DNA of 64,000 nucleotides from Clostridium sp. Marseille-P2415 (GTDB lineage: Bacteria > Bacillota > Clostridia > Lachnospirales > Lachnospiraceae), in the NCBI RefSeq assembly GCF_900155545.1, contig NZ_LT732526.1:57068-121067 (forward strand), in the 5' to 3' direction. The translations under genes and the position numbers were made by a program. Of the stretch, positions 17,462 through 26,107 are shown piece by piece. The notes beneath the pieces are model-generated. The model was not told the DNA's origin, made no database searches, and saw only the letters and a program-made list of their open reading frames with translations. The stretch's first letter is position 1; each line of letters starts with the position of its first letter.

Positions 17462-18727
17462 ATGACTTATGATGAAGCAATAAAATTTATACATAACAAA
17501 TCCTGGAAAGGAACCAAACTGGGATTAGATAGAATGATAGAACTTAATGAATTAATTGGCAATCCCCAAAAACAATTAAAATTTGTTCATATTGCAGGAA
17601 CGAATGGAAAGGGCTCAACCTCCAGAATGCTTGCGAATATATTAATTGATTCTGGCTATCGTGTAGGTTTGTTTACCTCTCCATTTATATCGAAATTTAA
17701 TGAATATTTTCAGGTTAACGATAGTTGTATTATGGATTCCGAATTAATTGATCTGACCGAATTTATAAAACCTTATGTGGATAAGATGAAAGAAGGTCCA
17801 ACCGAGTTTGAACTGATTACAATGCTTGCAGTAGAATATTTCAAACGAAAGTACTGTGATATCGTAGTATTTGAAGTAGGAATGGGCGGAAGACTTGATT
17901 GTACGAATTTTATAGAGAATACAGAGGTGGCAGTAATAACATCAATTGGTCTGGATCATATGGAACAGCTTGGAAATACGATTTCTGAAATCGCCAAAGA
18001 AAAAGCAGGAATTATAAAAAAGAATTGCCAGGTTGTTTTGTATCAGCAAGGAGAAGAAGTTGTTCATATTGTGGAAGAAACCTGTAAAAAAGTAAATGTA
18101 GAATTATTTCTTACGGATTTTTCTAAATTAACCCTTGTGCGTTCTAATCTGGATGGTCAATTATTTCATTATAAAAACATTCAAAATATTTTTATTGAGC
18201 TTTTAGGAAGCCATCAGCTTAAAAATACAGCAGTAGCCATAGAAACAGCGTGTGTATTACAAAAACGAGGCTGGAGAATCAGTGAAGCTAATATTAAGGA
18301 AGGTTTGAAAAGAACAAAGTGGCCGGCGAGATTCGAAGTGCTGCAGCAGGATCCGGTTGTAATTTTGGACGGCGGACATAATCCACAATGTTTTCAGGCA
18401 CTGAAGGAAGGACTCGTGCAATATTTTCCTGGAAAAAAAATATCATTTGTAATCGGTGTTTTCGCGGATAAAGATTATATTTCAATGATTGATATAATCG
18501 CTCCCTATGCAAAAGAATTCTTTACCATAACTCCCGATAATCCCAGAGCTTTCAATGCGGAAGATTTAACTGAATGTTTAAAAAAATATAATTTACCAAT
18601 AGTAAATTGCGGGAGTCCCTTAAATGGATTAAAAAGAGCGGTTGATGGTGCACAAAAAGAAGATATTATTTGTGTAGCAGGTTCTTTTTCAATAGCAAGT
18701 GAAATACGTTCATTTTATGGACTTTAG
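17462..18727 (+). CDS. folC: Folylpolyglutamate synthase / dihydrofolate synthase
   Basis: A 421-residue Mur-ligase-family enzyme that adds glutamate to dihydropteroate and/or extends the gamma-glutamyl tail. ATP site 'HIAGTNGKGSTSRMLANIL', folate loop 'FTSPFISKFNEYFQVND', 'EVGMGGRLDCTNF', and the C-domain 'VILDGGHNPQCFQALKEGL'. Length is standard (420-430). Whether it has the dihydrofolate synthase activity as well as the polyglutamylating one cannot be told by eye, though a lone FolC in a complete operon usually does both. Confidence 0.95.
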   Translation: MTYDEAIKFIHNKSWKGTKLGLDRMIELNELIGNPQKQLKFVHIAGTNGKGSTSRMLANILIDSGYRVGLFTSPFISKFNEYFQVNDSCIMDSELIDLTEFIKPYVDKMKEGPTEFELITMLAVEYFKRKYCDIVVFEVGMGGRLDCTNFIENTEVAVITSIGLDHMEQLGNTISEIAKEKAGIIKKNCQVVLYQQGEEVVHIVEETCKKVNVELFLTDFSKLTLVRSNLDGQLFHYKNIQNIFIELLGSHQLKNTAVAIETACVLQKRGWRISEANIKEGLKRTKWPARFEVLQQDPVVILDGGHNPQCFQALKEGLVQYFPGKKISFVIGVFADKDYISMIDIIAPYAKEFFTITPDNPRAFNAEDLTECLKKYNLPIVNCGSPLNGLKRAVDGAQKEDIICVAGSFSIASEIRSFYGL

Positions 18728-18766
18728 TTTTTATGTTAAAAACTGTATAAATGCGGGGTGAAAAGT

Positions 18767-20524
18767 GTGAAAATAAATCTCACGAAACATCCATTCAGGG
18801 TGTTTCTGTTAGCTGTAATATTATTAATTTTTAATATTGTTACGGTGTTTGCCAATGAGGATCGTGAAGTTGTTCGAAACGGAGGTGTCGTTTCCAGTGC
18901 AAGTGAGTATTCATCGCAAATAGGAGTGGATATATTAAAAAAGGGAGGGAATGCGGTGGATGCTGCCGTGGCAGCAATCTTTGCAATTGGAGTTGTCGAG
19001 CCCAACTTAAGTTCCATTGGGGGAAGCGGCATTATGACAATTTATACAAAGGAAAATGATCAATGTATAGTCATTGAATATATGGAGACCGTTCCATTAA
19101 ATATGACAGCCGGATGGTTTGATCCGGATACAGACAAAAATACTGCTAAAAATGCTGCTGTACCCGGACAGGTGTACGGAATATTAACGGCACTTGATCA
19201 GTATGGAACAATGAGCAGAGAAGAAGTAATGGCACCTGCTATTGAGCTGGCGCGAAATGGATTCAGAGCTGATAAAAGATTAGCAGATTCCATCGGCAAA
19301 AACTATGAGATATTAGTTCAAAACCCTGACTTTGCAAATGTATATTTAAATAATGGAAAGCTAATAAAAGAAGGAGATATAATAAAAAATGAATTGTTGG
19401 CTAATACATTGCAAAAAATTGCAGAACAAGGTATTGATGGTTTTTATAATGGTGAATTAGCACGCAATATTGTAAATGGATTACAGGCAGAAAACAATTT
19501 AATTACTTTAAATGACATGTCAAATTATCGTTCTATTGAACGAGAACCTATTCAGACTTCATATCATGGTTATAACATTATAGTTCCTTCTATGCCATCC
19601 AATGGGGGAGAGTGGCTGTTAGAATCTCTTAATATATTGGAAAACTATGATTTAAAATCAATGGGAGTCCATTCATCTGAATATTTATTTACTTTAAATG
19701 AGGCATTGCGGTTAGGAATGGCAGATGCATTCACTTTTCTGGGAGATCCGGCTTTTTATGATATTCCGGTAGACACTATCATATCGAAAGACTATGCAAA
19801 GAAAAGACTTGAAAATATGCCTGCAGATAAAGCTATGATTAATCCGCCCCACGGAGACTTAAAATCGAATCCCCAAAAATCAAGCAGAGAAGATAGTAAG
19901 GAAACAAGCCACATCTCCGTGATGGATCAATTTGGCAATGTAGTATCAACTACCAATACCATCGGAAATGCCTGGGGCTGTAAATATATGGCTCCTGGTC
20001 TGGGCTTTTTTTACAATAGCCATATAAGTAATTTAGAACATGATCCTCAAAAAAGTGATAGCCCGGATTATGTTATACCAGGTAAACGCGTTAGAAGCAC
20101 TATTACACCAGCCATTGTTTCAAAAGACGGTGAACCAATTATGGCAATCGGTTCACCAGGCAGCAGTTCCATACCTCCGGCTATATTAACAGTATTAAAT
20201 AATGTATTAATTTTTGATATGGACATTCAGCAGGCTATTGATATGCCTCGTGCATTCGTCCTGGATTTATATAACCCGATATTAACAATAGAAGGAAGCT
20301 ATTTCTCATTAACGGTAAAAAATGAGTTATTAAGTTTGGGATATGAGTTTAATGATGTAAGCACGTATAATTCTGCGTTAGGAGGCATTGCGGCTGTATT
20401 TTATGATACAAAAACACAAAAATACAATGGCGGTGCAGATCCGAGAAGGAATTATAAATCAATTTCATATGAAGATGAATCAAAAGAAATTAGTGAAAAT
20501 AAGGAACTACAGCCTGCAGCATAG
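18767..20524 (+). CDS. ggt: Secreted gamma-glutamyltransferase / hydrolase
   Basis: A 585-residue Ntn hydrolase with an N-terminal signal or anchor segment (PFRVFLLAVILLIFNIVTVFA). 'VVSSASEYSSQIGVDILKKGGNAVDAAVAA' opens the large subunit. The autocleavage site and nucleophile is Thr of 'KETSHISVMDQFGNVVS' (about residue 380), and 'GSPGSSSIPPAIL' is the oxyanion region. Outside the cell it would hydrolyse or transfer gamma-glutamyl bonds, classically glutathione but also poly-gamma-glutamyl chains. The GTG at 18767 is preferred (GGGG eight bases ahead) over GTG 18758. Placement after folC suggests trimming of folate polyglutamates before uptake, which is inference. Confidence 0.92.
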   Translation: MKINLTKHPFRVFLLAVILLIFNIVTVFANEDREVVRNGGVVSSASEYSSQIGVDILKKGGNAVDAAVAAIFAIGVVEPNLSSIGGSGIMTIYTKENDQCIVIEYMETVPLNMTAGWFDPDTDKNTAKNAAVPGQVYGILTALDQYGTMSREEVMAPAIELARNGFRADKRLADSIGKNYEILVQNPDFANVYLNNGKLIKEGDIIKNELLANTLQKIAEQGIDGFYNGELARNIVNGLQAENNLITLNDMSNYRSIEREPIQTSYHGYNIIVPSMPSNGGEWLLESLNILENYDLKSMGVHSSEYLFTLNEALRLGMADAFTFLGDPAFYDIPVDTIISKDYAKKRLENMPADKAMINPPHGDLKSNPQKSSREDSKETSHISVMDQFGNVVSTTNTIGNAWGCKYMAPGLGFFYNSHISNLEHDPQKSDSPDYVIPGKRVRSTITPAIVSKDGEPIMAIGSPGSSSIPPAILTVLNNVLIFDMDIQQAIDMPRAFVLDLYNPILTIEGSYFSLTVKNELLSLGYEFNDVSTYNSALGGIAAVFYDTKTQKYNGGADPRRNYKSISYEDESKEISENKELQPAA

Positions 20525-20540
20525 AAAGTGAGGGAATGAA

Positions 20541-21053
20541 ATGCGAAATAAAATAGCAGTAACAGCAATGCTGACAGCACTGCTCATTGTTTTAAAGAGT
20601 TATTTAGCAATTACAACTCCTATCATGAGAATAAGCTTTGCCTTTTTTCCTCTGGCTCTGGCAGGGATATTGTATGGTCCGTTGTGGGCGGGTATATCCG
20701 GAGGTGTAGGAGATGTAGTTGGGCTATTGCTGTATCCTGTCGCTGGCTTTCATCCAGGACTTACCCTATCGGCAATTCTATCGGGAATCGTTTATGGAGT
20801 CTTTTTACATAACAAAACCAGGCAATTATGGAGGGTAGTTTGTGTGGTTTTCATTAACAATTTTATAATAAGCTGTGGCTTGAGTACAATATGGGTTTAT
20901 CAAATGACAGGTCAGGCAATACGGGCTCTTCTGCCGGTTCGATTGATTCAGAATATTCTTATGGCACCAATCATGATTCTTATGATATGGGTGCTGGGAT
21001 ATAAAATAATTGCATTAAGAAATAATAAAAAAATGATCAGTGGGGATGAATAG
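20541..21053 (+). CDS. folT: ECF transporter S component, FolT family (first copy)
   Basis: A 170-residue membrane protein with about six helices and the FolT-type segment 'RISFAFFPLALAGILYGPLWAGISGGVGDVVGLLLYP', then 'FHPGLTLSAILSGIVYG' and 'LLPVRLIQNILMAPI'. S components bind the vitamin; FolT family members bind folates. It lies next to ggt (16 bp) and just ahead of the energising module ecfA1-ecfA2-ecfT. A second, related S component ends the operon at 25510. The names folT1/folT2 are positional. Confidence 0.9.
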   Translation: MRNKIAVTAMLTALLIVLKSYLAITTPIMRISFAFFPLALAGILYGPLWAGISGGVGDVVGLLLYPVAGFHPGLTLSAILSGIVYGVFLHNKTRQLWRVVCVVFINNFIISCGLSTIWVYQMTGQAIRALLPVRLIQNILMAPIMILMIWVLGYKIIALRNNKKMISGDE

Positions 21054-21909
21054 AATCGTGGGAAGTGCAAAGGAAAACCTTTTATTATGTGATGATGTTT
21101 CATTCTATTATAAGAATTCAGAACAACAGGAAAATATTTTAAATCATATCAATTTGGAGATAATTCCTGGAAGCATAATAGCTATTTTAGGACATAATGG
21201 TTCTGGTAAGTCTACACTGGCCAAACATTTTAATGGTATTTTAGTATCAAAATCCGGAGAAATATATTTTAAGGATACGAAAATCAGAGATATGCGTATA
21301 GAAATAAAAAAGCATATTGGAATGGTGTTTCAGAATCCGGACAATCAGATAGTCGCATCAACAGTTCAGGAAGATGTAGCATTTGGCTTACAAAATTTAG
21401 AAATGGCATCGGAAGAAATACGTATTCGCATTGATGAAGCACTGGAAGCAGTTTCTATGAAAGATTACATATACTGGGACACACATAAATTATCAGGCGG
21501 ACAAAAGCAGCGGGTTGCAATCGCAGGTATCTTGGCTATGAAACCAGAATGTATTGTATTGGATGAGCCGACCTCTATGCTGGATCCGCAAGGCAGAAAA
21601 GAAGTAATGGATGTCATACAGCAGTTACGTAAAGAATATGGCATTACTATCGTTTTAATTACGCATTTTATGGAAGAAGCAGTAGCGTGTGACAGAGTAA
21701 TAGTGATGAAAAACGGAGTGGTGTTAATGGATGACATTCCGGCAAAAGTTTTCAATAGAGTGAAAGAACTTAAAAATGCAGGCTTGAAAGTTCCGCAGTC
21801 AATCGAATTAATGCAATCATTGAGAGCGGAAGGAATTGAAGTTTCTTCCGAATGCCTTACAGAAGAACAATGTATTGATGAAATATACAGGCTTTTGGAG
21901 GAACGGTAA
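21046..21909 (+). CDS. ecfA1: ECF transporter ATPase, EcfA1-like
   Basis: About 287 residues. Walker A 'GHNGSGKST', Q-loop 'MVFQNPDNQIVASTVQEDVAFG', signature 'LSGGQKQRVAIAG', Walker B 'CIVLDEPTSMLD' and switch His in 'LITHFMEEAVACD'. The start is uncertain: ATG 21046 overlaps the S-component stop, and GTG 21058 is better spaced from GGGGATG. It pairs with the second ATPase, one base downstream, as the usual asymmetric EcfA1-EcfA2 dimer. Confidence 0.94.
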   Translation: MNRIVGSAKENLLLCDDVSFYYKNSEQQENILNHINLEIIPGSIIAILGHNGSGKSTLAKHFNGILVSKSGEIYFKDTKIRDMRIEIKKHIGMVFQNPDNQIVASTVQEDVAFGLQNLEMASEEIRIRIDEALEAVSMKDYIYWDTHKLSGGQKQRVAIAGILAMKPECIVLDEPTSMLDPQGRKEVMDVIQQLRKEYGITIVLITHFMEEAVACDRVIVMKNGVVLMDDIPAKVFNRVKELKNAGLKVPQSIELMQSLRAEGIEVSSECLTEEQCIDEIYRLLEER

Positions 21910-21910
21910 T

Positions 21911-22786
21911 ATGCCTATAATAAAGACAAAAAATTTAAATTTTGAATATTCATCAGGAAGTGTTTTTCATAAGACTGCAATTTCAGATATTAATATGGAA
22001 ATTGAACAAGATGAATTTGTTGCATTAATTGGACATACAGGTTCTGGAAAATCAACATTAATAAAACATTTAAACGGACTGTTAAAACCTACATCCGGGA
22101 AAGTTATAATTGATGGACAAGATATTTGGTCCCATCCAAAGAATCTGCAAAAATATAGATTTATGGTAGGAATGGTTTTTCAATATCCGGAATATCAGCT
22201 ATTTGGAGAAACCGTGTATAAAGATATCTCTTATGGTCCAATGAATATTGGAGTATCGGAATCAGAAATCAATGAACGAGTGATGAAATCTATTTCTATT
22301 GTTGGATTGGATAGAACAATTTTATCAAAATCGCCTTTTGAGCTGTCGGGAGGAGAAAAAAGAAGGGCAGCTATCGCTGGTGTAATTGCAATGAATCCGA
22401 AAGTTCTTATTCTGGATGAGCCTACTGCAGGTTTGGACCCACTGGGAAGGGATAAAATATTAAAGGAAATATATCGTTATCATTTAGAAAATAATGTTTC
22501 AGTAATATTGGTATCGCACAATATGGAAGAAGTTGCGAATTATGCGGATAAAATATTTGTCATGAATGATACAAAAATCGTATTAAGCGGAAATGTTCCA
22601 GAAATATATAGTCATGCAAAAAAACTAAAAGAAATAGGATTATCTATACCACAGATTATGGAGATTTGCCTGGGATTAAATGAAAAAGGAATTTCGATAG
22701 ATCCGGTAACAACTTCAGTTGAAAGCGCAAAATGTCAGATAATTAATCTGTTAAAACACAGAAAAAGGGATGAACAAGAATGCTAA
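21911..22786 (+). CDS. ecfA2: ECF transporter ATPase, EcfA2-like
   Basis: A 291-residue ABC ATPase: Walker A 'GHTGSGKSTLIKHLNGL', 'MVFQYPEYQLFGETVYKDISYG', signature 'LSGGEKRRAAIAG', Walker B 'VLILDEPTAGLDP' and switch 'LVSHNMEEVANYAD'. The 'EYQLF' sequence after the Q-loop is typical of EcfA2. ATG 21911 follows GGAGGAACGG; the frame extends upstream to 21836 but this lies in ecfA1. It overlaps ecfT by seven bases. Confidence 0.94.
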   Translation: MPIIKTKNLNFEYSSGSVFHKTAISDINMEIEQDEFVALIGHTGSGKSTLIKHLNGLLKPTSGKVIIDGQDIWSHPKNLQKYRFMVGMVFQYPEYQLFGETVYKDISYGPMNIGVSESEINERVMKSISIVGLDRTILSKSPFELSGGEKRRAAIAGVIAMNPKVLILDEPTAGLDPLGRDKILKEIYRYHLENNVSVILVSHNMEEVANYADKIFVMNDTKIVLSGNVPEIYSHAKKLKEIGLSIPQIMEICLGLNEKGISIDPVTTSVESAKCQIINLLKHRKRDEQEC

Positions 22787-23595
22787 GAGATATTACTGTC
22801 GGTCAATATTTTCCGGGAAATTCGATCGTCCACAAAATGGATCCGAGAACCAAGATTATAGTTGGTCTTATATATATCTTTGTTTTATTTATAGCATCAA
22901 ATTTTTTTTCACTGTTATTAGGTGTAATTTTTATTTTTGGCACTGTGATATTATCAGGGGTATCATTAACTTTATTAAAAAAGAGTATAGACCCTGTCAT
23001 ACCATTAGTAGGTATTTCGTTAATTTTTAATATTTTTTTTACAGATGGCGATGTTCTATGGAAACTTGGTATTTTAAAAATAACCGACAGAGGAGTTTGG
23101 GCGGCTGTTTTCATGTGTATTCGGCTTATTTGTTTGGTGATTGGTACATATATTTTTACTTATACAACATCTATCATGCAAATAACTCATGGATTAGAAC
23201 AGCTTCTGAATCCTCTGAATAAAATAAATTTTCCTGTTCAGGAGATTGCTATGACAATGACAATAGCTTTACGGTTTATCCCTACCCTGATAGAAGAAGC
23301 AGACAAAATAATATCTGCTCAAAAATCGAGAGGAGCAGATATGGATTCAGGCAGCGTAATCAAACGGGTAAAGAGCCGCATTCCTATATTGATCCCTTTA
23401 TTTATGGCATCCTTCCAACGGGCGGATGAACTTACATTAGCAATGAGCTGCCGTTGTTATGACAGTGGAAATCCACGAACTTATTTAGAAAAATTGGAGT
23501 ATAAAAGATATGACTTTTTTGCTTTTTTTTGTATCGCAATAATTGGAATTTTGGTTATTTATATAGATACAAGAATACCTAAAGTTTTTTATTGA
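22780..23595 (+). CDS. ecfT: ECF transporter transmembrane component EcfT
   Basis: A 271-residue membrane protein linking the ATPases to the S component. 'VHKMDPRTKIIVGLIYIF' begins the first helix. The two coupling motifs are 'AQKSRGAD' and 'ELTLAMSCRCYDSG', which contact the ATPase grooves. With the ATPases it forms one full ECF module, and the two FolT-like S components could share it. Confidence 0.93.
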   Translation: MLRDITVGQYFPGNSIVHKMDPRTKIIVGLIYIFVLFIASNFFSLLLGVIFIFGTVILSGVSLTLLKKSIDPVIPLVGISLIFNIFFTDGDVLWKLGILKITDRGVWAAVFMCIRLICLVIGTYIFTYTTSIMQITHGLEQLLNPLNKINFPVQEIAMTMTIALRFIPTLIEEADKIISAQKSRGADMDSGSVIKRVKSRIPILIPLFMASFQRADELTLAMSCRCYDSGNPRTYLEKLEYKRYDFFAFFCIAIIGILVIYIDTRIPKVFY

Positions 23596-23644
23596 TTATC
23601 AGATAAGGAGGAATAGGCATTGTTCAATTGCCTTAATTTTAGAT

Positions 23645-25513
23645 ATGACAAAGGAACCAAAAAGAATTACTTCGATTTTTTCTGAGGGCCGGGCAATTAT
23701 TTTTATGGAAAATTTTAATGATTACTTAGTTTTGGGATTTTCAGATAATAGGTTAGAGATATATAATCCCGAATCTTTTCATAAAGAATATTTAGGATTT
23801 TTTGATAATAAAAATTTTGCTGGGATTCGTAAAGAAAATCAAAAATTAGTTCTATTTTTTAAAGATTATGAAATTAATATTTTATATGAAAACAATTGTT
23901 TAACCATACAGCAAAATGTAGAAAAAATAGCTGGATCTCAAAAAGACATTTTAAAGAATCAAGTTACATATTTTGAGACGAAAATAAGAAAAGATATATA
24001 TATTATAGAAAATACATTTATGAGAGTCTATTTTGGAAATACATTTGATATTTATGTTAAGAGAGAAGGCGGCGAAGAAAAAGTTCTTACAGGAAATCAC
24101 ACAAATTGGGTAACGGATGCCTGTATAGTCAGAGACAGTCTATATACAGCCGGATATGATGGATATATTAGAAAGTGGGATTTAAAAACTGGAAATTGTG
24201 AAGATGCTTATCCATTGAAAAGAGGCTGGATATTGTCATTAACTTTTATAAAAGATAATTTCTATGTTGGTACAGAGTTTGGTGAGTTATATCTAATTCC
24301 GTACAATGAATTTAAAAATATTAAAATTAACGGCGGTGCTATATGGAATCTTTATGCATACCAGGATAAGTTATATTCTGTATCGGAGAATGGTGAGATC
24401 GTTGGATACAGCATGAATGAAAAAAAATCAAGTTACCTGAAATGTTCTGCAGGCTGGATTAATGCGATAGGAGCATTTTCCAATGAACACTTAATTGCAG
24501 TTACCAGTAGAGGAGAGATTATTAAGGTAGATCATAATTTATTAAGGTCTGAGTTATTGGAAAGATTAAAATTGTGGTTCAATAATCTGTGCATAATAAA
24601 TGAAATTGTCTATGCAGTAACTGCTGAAGGCATGGTTGTTAAATTTGATCTAAATACCGGAAAATCAGAAACATTTAAAATCAGCAGTAACCAGCTGATA
24701 GATATATGTTATTTGGAATCACAGCAAAAAATAGGGATTCTAAGTGTTGAAGGAGAATTTATAATCTGGAACCATTATAAGAACTTTATAGACAAGATTA
24801 TCAAATGTAACGGTTATCATTTCACATCCATGACTTTTAACCATGCAAAAGGGTATATTTATATTTCTACATTTGAGGGTGCTATTGTATTTATTAATAC
24901 TAACATGGATTATGAAATAAGTTATAGAAAGATAACAGGTGGCCGTATTTGGAAAGTATCTTATTGTTCAGACAATAGTAGCGTTGCATATATTTCTACG
25001 AGTTTGGAGATTGGAATTTGTGATGAGTCAATTCAAAAAAACATAGCTAAAATATCGGTAAATGAATTGGTAACTACCTGTCTTTTGTTAAATGATTCAT
25101 TATATACAGGAAATGAGAGAGGAGAGGTAAAAAGCTATCCGGTGGTTATGGAAGAAGATGAAAAAATATTAACAATGGAAAGCGGGTCAGAAGATTCTAA
25201 GGAAAATGATTTTTTTGAGAAAAATGTAATTTTATTCATAGATAACAGTATAGAATGTTCCCGGTATTATATTGAGAGAGATTGCAAGCTATTAGAAAGA
25301 TATAATCTGCCATATGTTAAGCTTGATCTCTCAAATAATGAAGAAATGAAAAGTATGGTAATCAAAAGAACTGGCTGGAGCAGATTTCCGCAGATTTTAC
25401 TGTGGGGAGATTTTATTGCTTCCGGAAGTGTATTGCCGGAAATGTTGGATTCAGGTACTTTAGATAATATTGTTAAAGAAAAACAGCGTATGAAAGGAGA
25501 TAAAATAAAATGA
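23645..25513 (+). CDS. Beta-propeller (WD40/PQQ-like) protein with C-terminal glutaredoxin-like domain
   Basis: A 622-residue protein with no signal peptide. Residues about 1-510 are a beta-propeller of repeated blades ('NDYLVLGFSDNRLEIYN', 'DSLYTAGYDGYIRKWDLKTGN', 'EIVYAVTAEGMVVKFDLNTGK'). Residues about 525-615 resemble monothiol glutaredoxins: 'VILFIDNSIECSRYY' in place of the CGFS loop, 'LPYVKLDL', and 'WSRFPQILLWGDFIASGSVLPEMLDSGTL' like the WP-FPQ-GE-GG-EM-SG-L pattern. The expected first Cys of CGFS is Ile and a Cys sits two residues later. It lies between ecfT and the second FolT gene. AAGGAGG at 23605-23611 is 33 bases ahead of this ATG; see findings. Function unknown. Confidence 0.8.
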   Translation: MTKEPKRITSIFSEGRAIIFMENFNDYLVLGFSDNRLEIYNPESFHKEYLGFFDNKNFAGIRKENQKLVLFFKDYEINILYENNCLTIQQNVEKIAGSQKDILKNQVTYFETKIRKDIYIIENTFMRVYFGNTFDIYVKREGGEEKVLTGNHTNWVTDACIVRDSLYTAGYDGYIRKWDLKTGNCEDAYPLKRGWILSLTFIKDNFYVGTEFGELYLIPYNEFKNIKINGGAIWNLYAYQDKLYSVSENGEIVGYSMNEKKSSYLKCSAGWINAIGAFSNEHLIAVTSRGEIIKVDHNLLRSELLERLKLWFNNLCIINEIVYAVTAEGMVVKFDLNTGKSETFKISSNQLIDICYLESQQKIGILSVEGEFIIWNHYKNFIDKIIKCNGYHFTSMTFNHAKGYIYISTFEGAIVFINTNMDYEISYRKITGGRIWKVSYCSDNSSVAYISTSLEIGICDESIQKNIAKISVNELVTTCLLLNDSLYTGNERGEVKSYPVVMEEDEKILTMESGSEDSKENDFFEKNVILFIDNSIECSRYYIERDCKLLERYNLPYVKLDLSNNEEMKSMVIKRTGWSRFPQILLWGDFIASGSVLPEMLDSGTLDNIVKEKQRMKGDKIK

Positions 25514-26031
25514 AAGAAAAGTTTGGTCAAAAAATAGCGGTTTTAGGTGTGTTATTAGCACTGCAGATAATTGCAGGCAGATTTTTAACTATATCGACAT
25601 TGTATTTAAAGATTGGATTTGCATTCGTTCCTCTCGCGCTGACTGCAATTCTGTATGGTCCCTTGTATGCATCAATAAATGCAGCTTTAGGAGATATAAT
25701 AATTGCGATGCTTAATCCTTTTGGATATTTTCCGGGATTTACAGTATCTGCAATATTAAAAGGCGCTTTGTACGGATTATTTTTATATAATAAGCCCAAA
25801 AAGACTTGGCGCGTATTAGGGGTAGTAGCTATCGCAAATATTGCTGTTAGTATCTTTTTAAATTCATATTGGCTATATATGTTAACAGGACAAGGATACA
25901 TGGCTGTATTACCAACAAGAGTATTTCAAAATGTAGTCATGATACCAATAGAAGTTTTCGTGATAAGACTGGTTGTTTATCCCATTGCTGAATTGCGGCA
26001 AAAGGCTGCAGCCAATCGGTTGGAAGAATAG
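25510..26031 (+). CDS. ECF transporter S component, FolT family (second copy)
   Basis: A 173-residue, six-helix protein similar to the S component at 20541: 'KIGFAFVPLALTAILYGPLYASINAALGDIIIAMLNPFG', 'YFPGFTVSAILKGALYGLFLYNKPKKTWR' and 'VLPTRVFQNVVMIPI'. Same family, different substrate-facing residues, so it may bind another folate or pterin form. It starts in the ATGA overlap with the propeller gene and ends the operon. Confidence 0.88.
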   Translation: MKEKFGQKIAVLGVLLALQIIAGRFLTISTLYLKIGFAFVPLALTAILYGPLYASINAALGDIIIAMLNPFGYFPGFTVSAILKGALYGLFLYNKPKKTWRVLGVVAIANIAVSIFLNSYWLYMLTGQGYMAVLPTRVFQNVVMIPIEVFVIRLVVYPIAELRQKAAANRLEE

Positions 26032-26071
26032 TCCGGTAAACGATGCCAATCAATACCATGGTTAACAGGAA

Positions 26072-26107
26072 ACAGGCTGCGAAACGATTTTCACAGCCTG
26101 TGCTTTT
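26072..26107. terminator. Terminator between the folate operon and azlD
   Basis: ACAGGCTG (26072-26079) pairs with CAGCCTGT (26094-26101), with an inner GAAA/TTTC extension, followed by CTTTTTAT. It serves the rightward operon; the convergent azlD gene ends at the same place. Confidence 0.75.
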
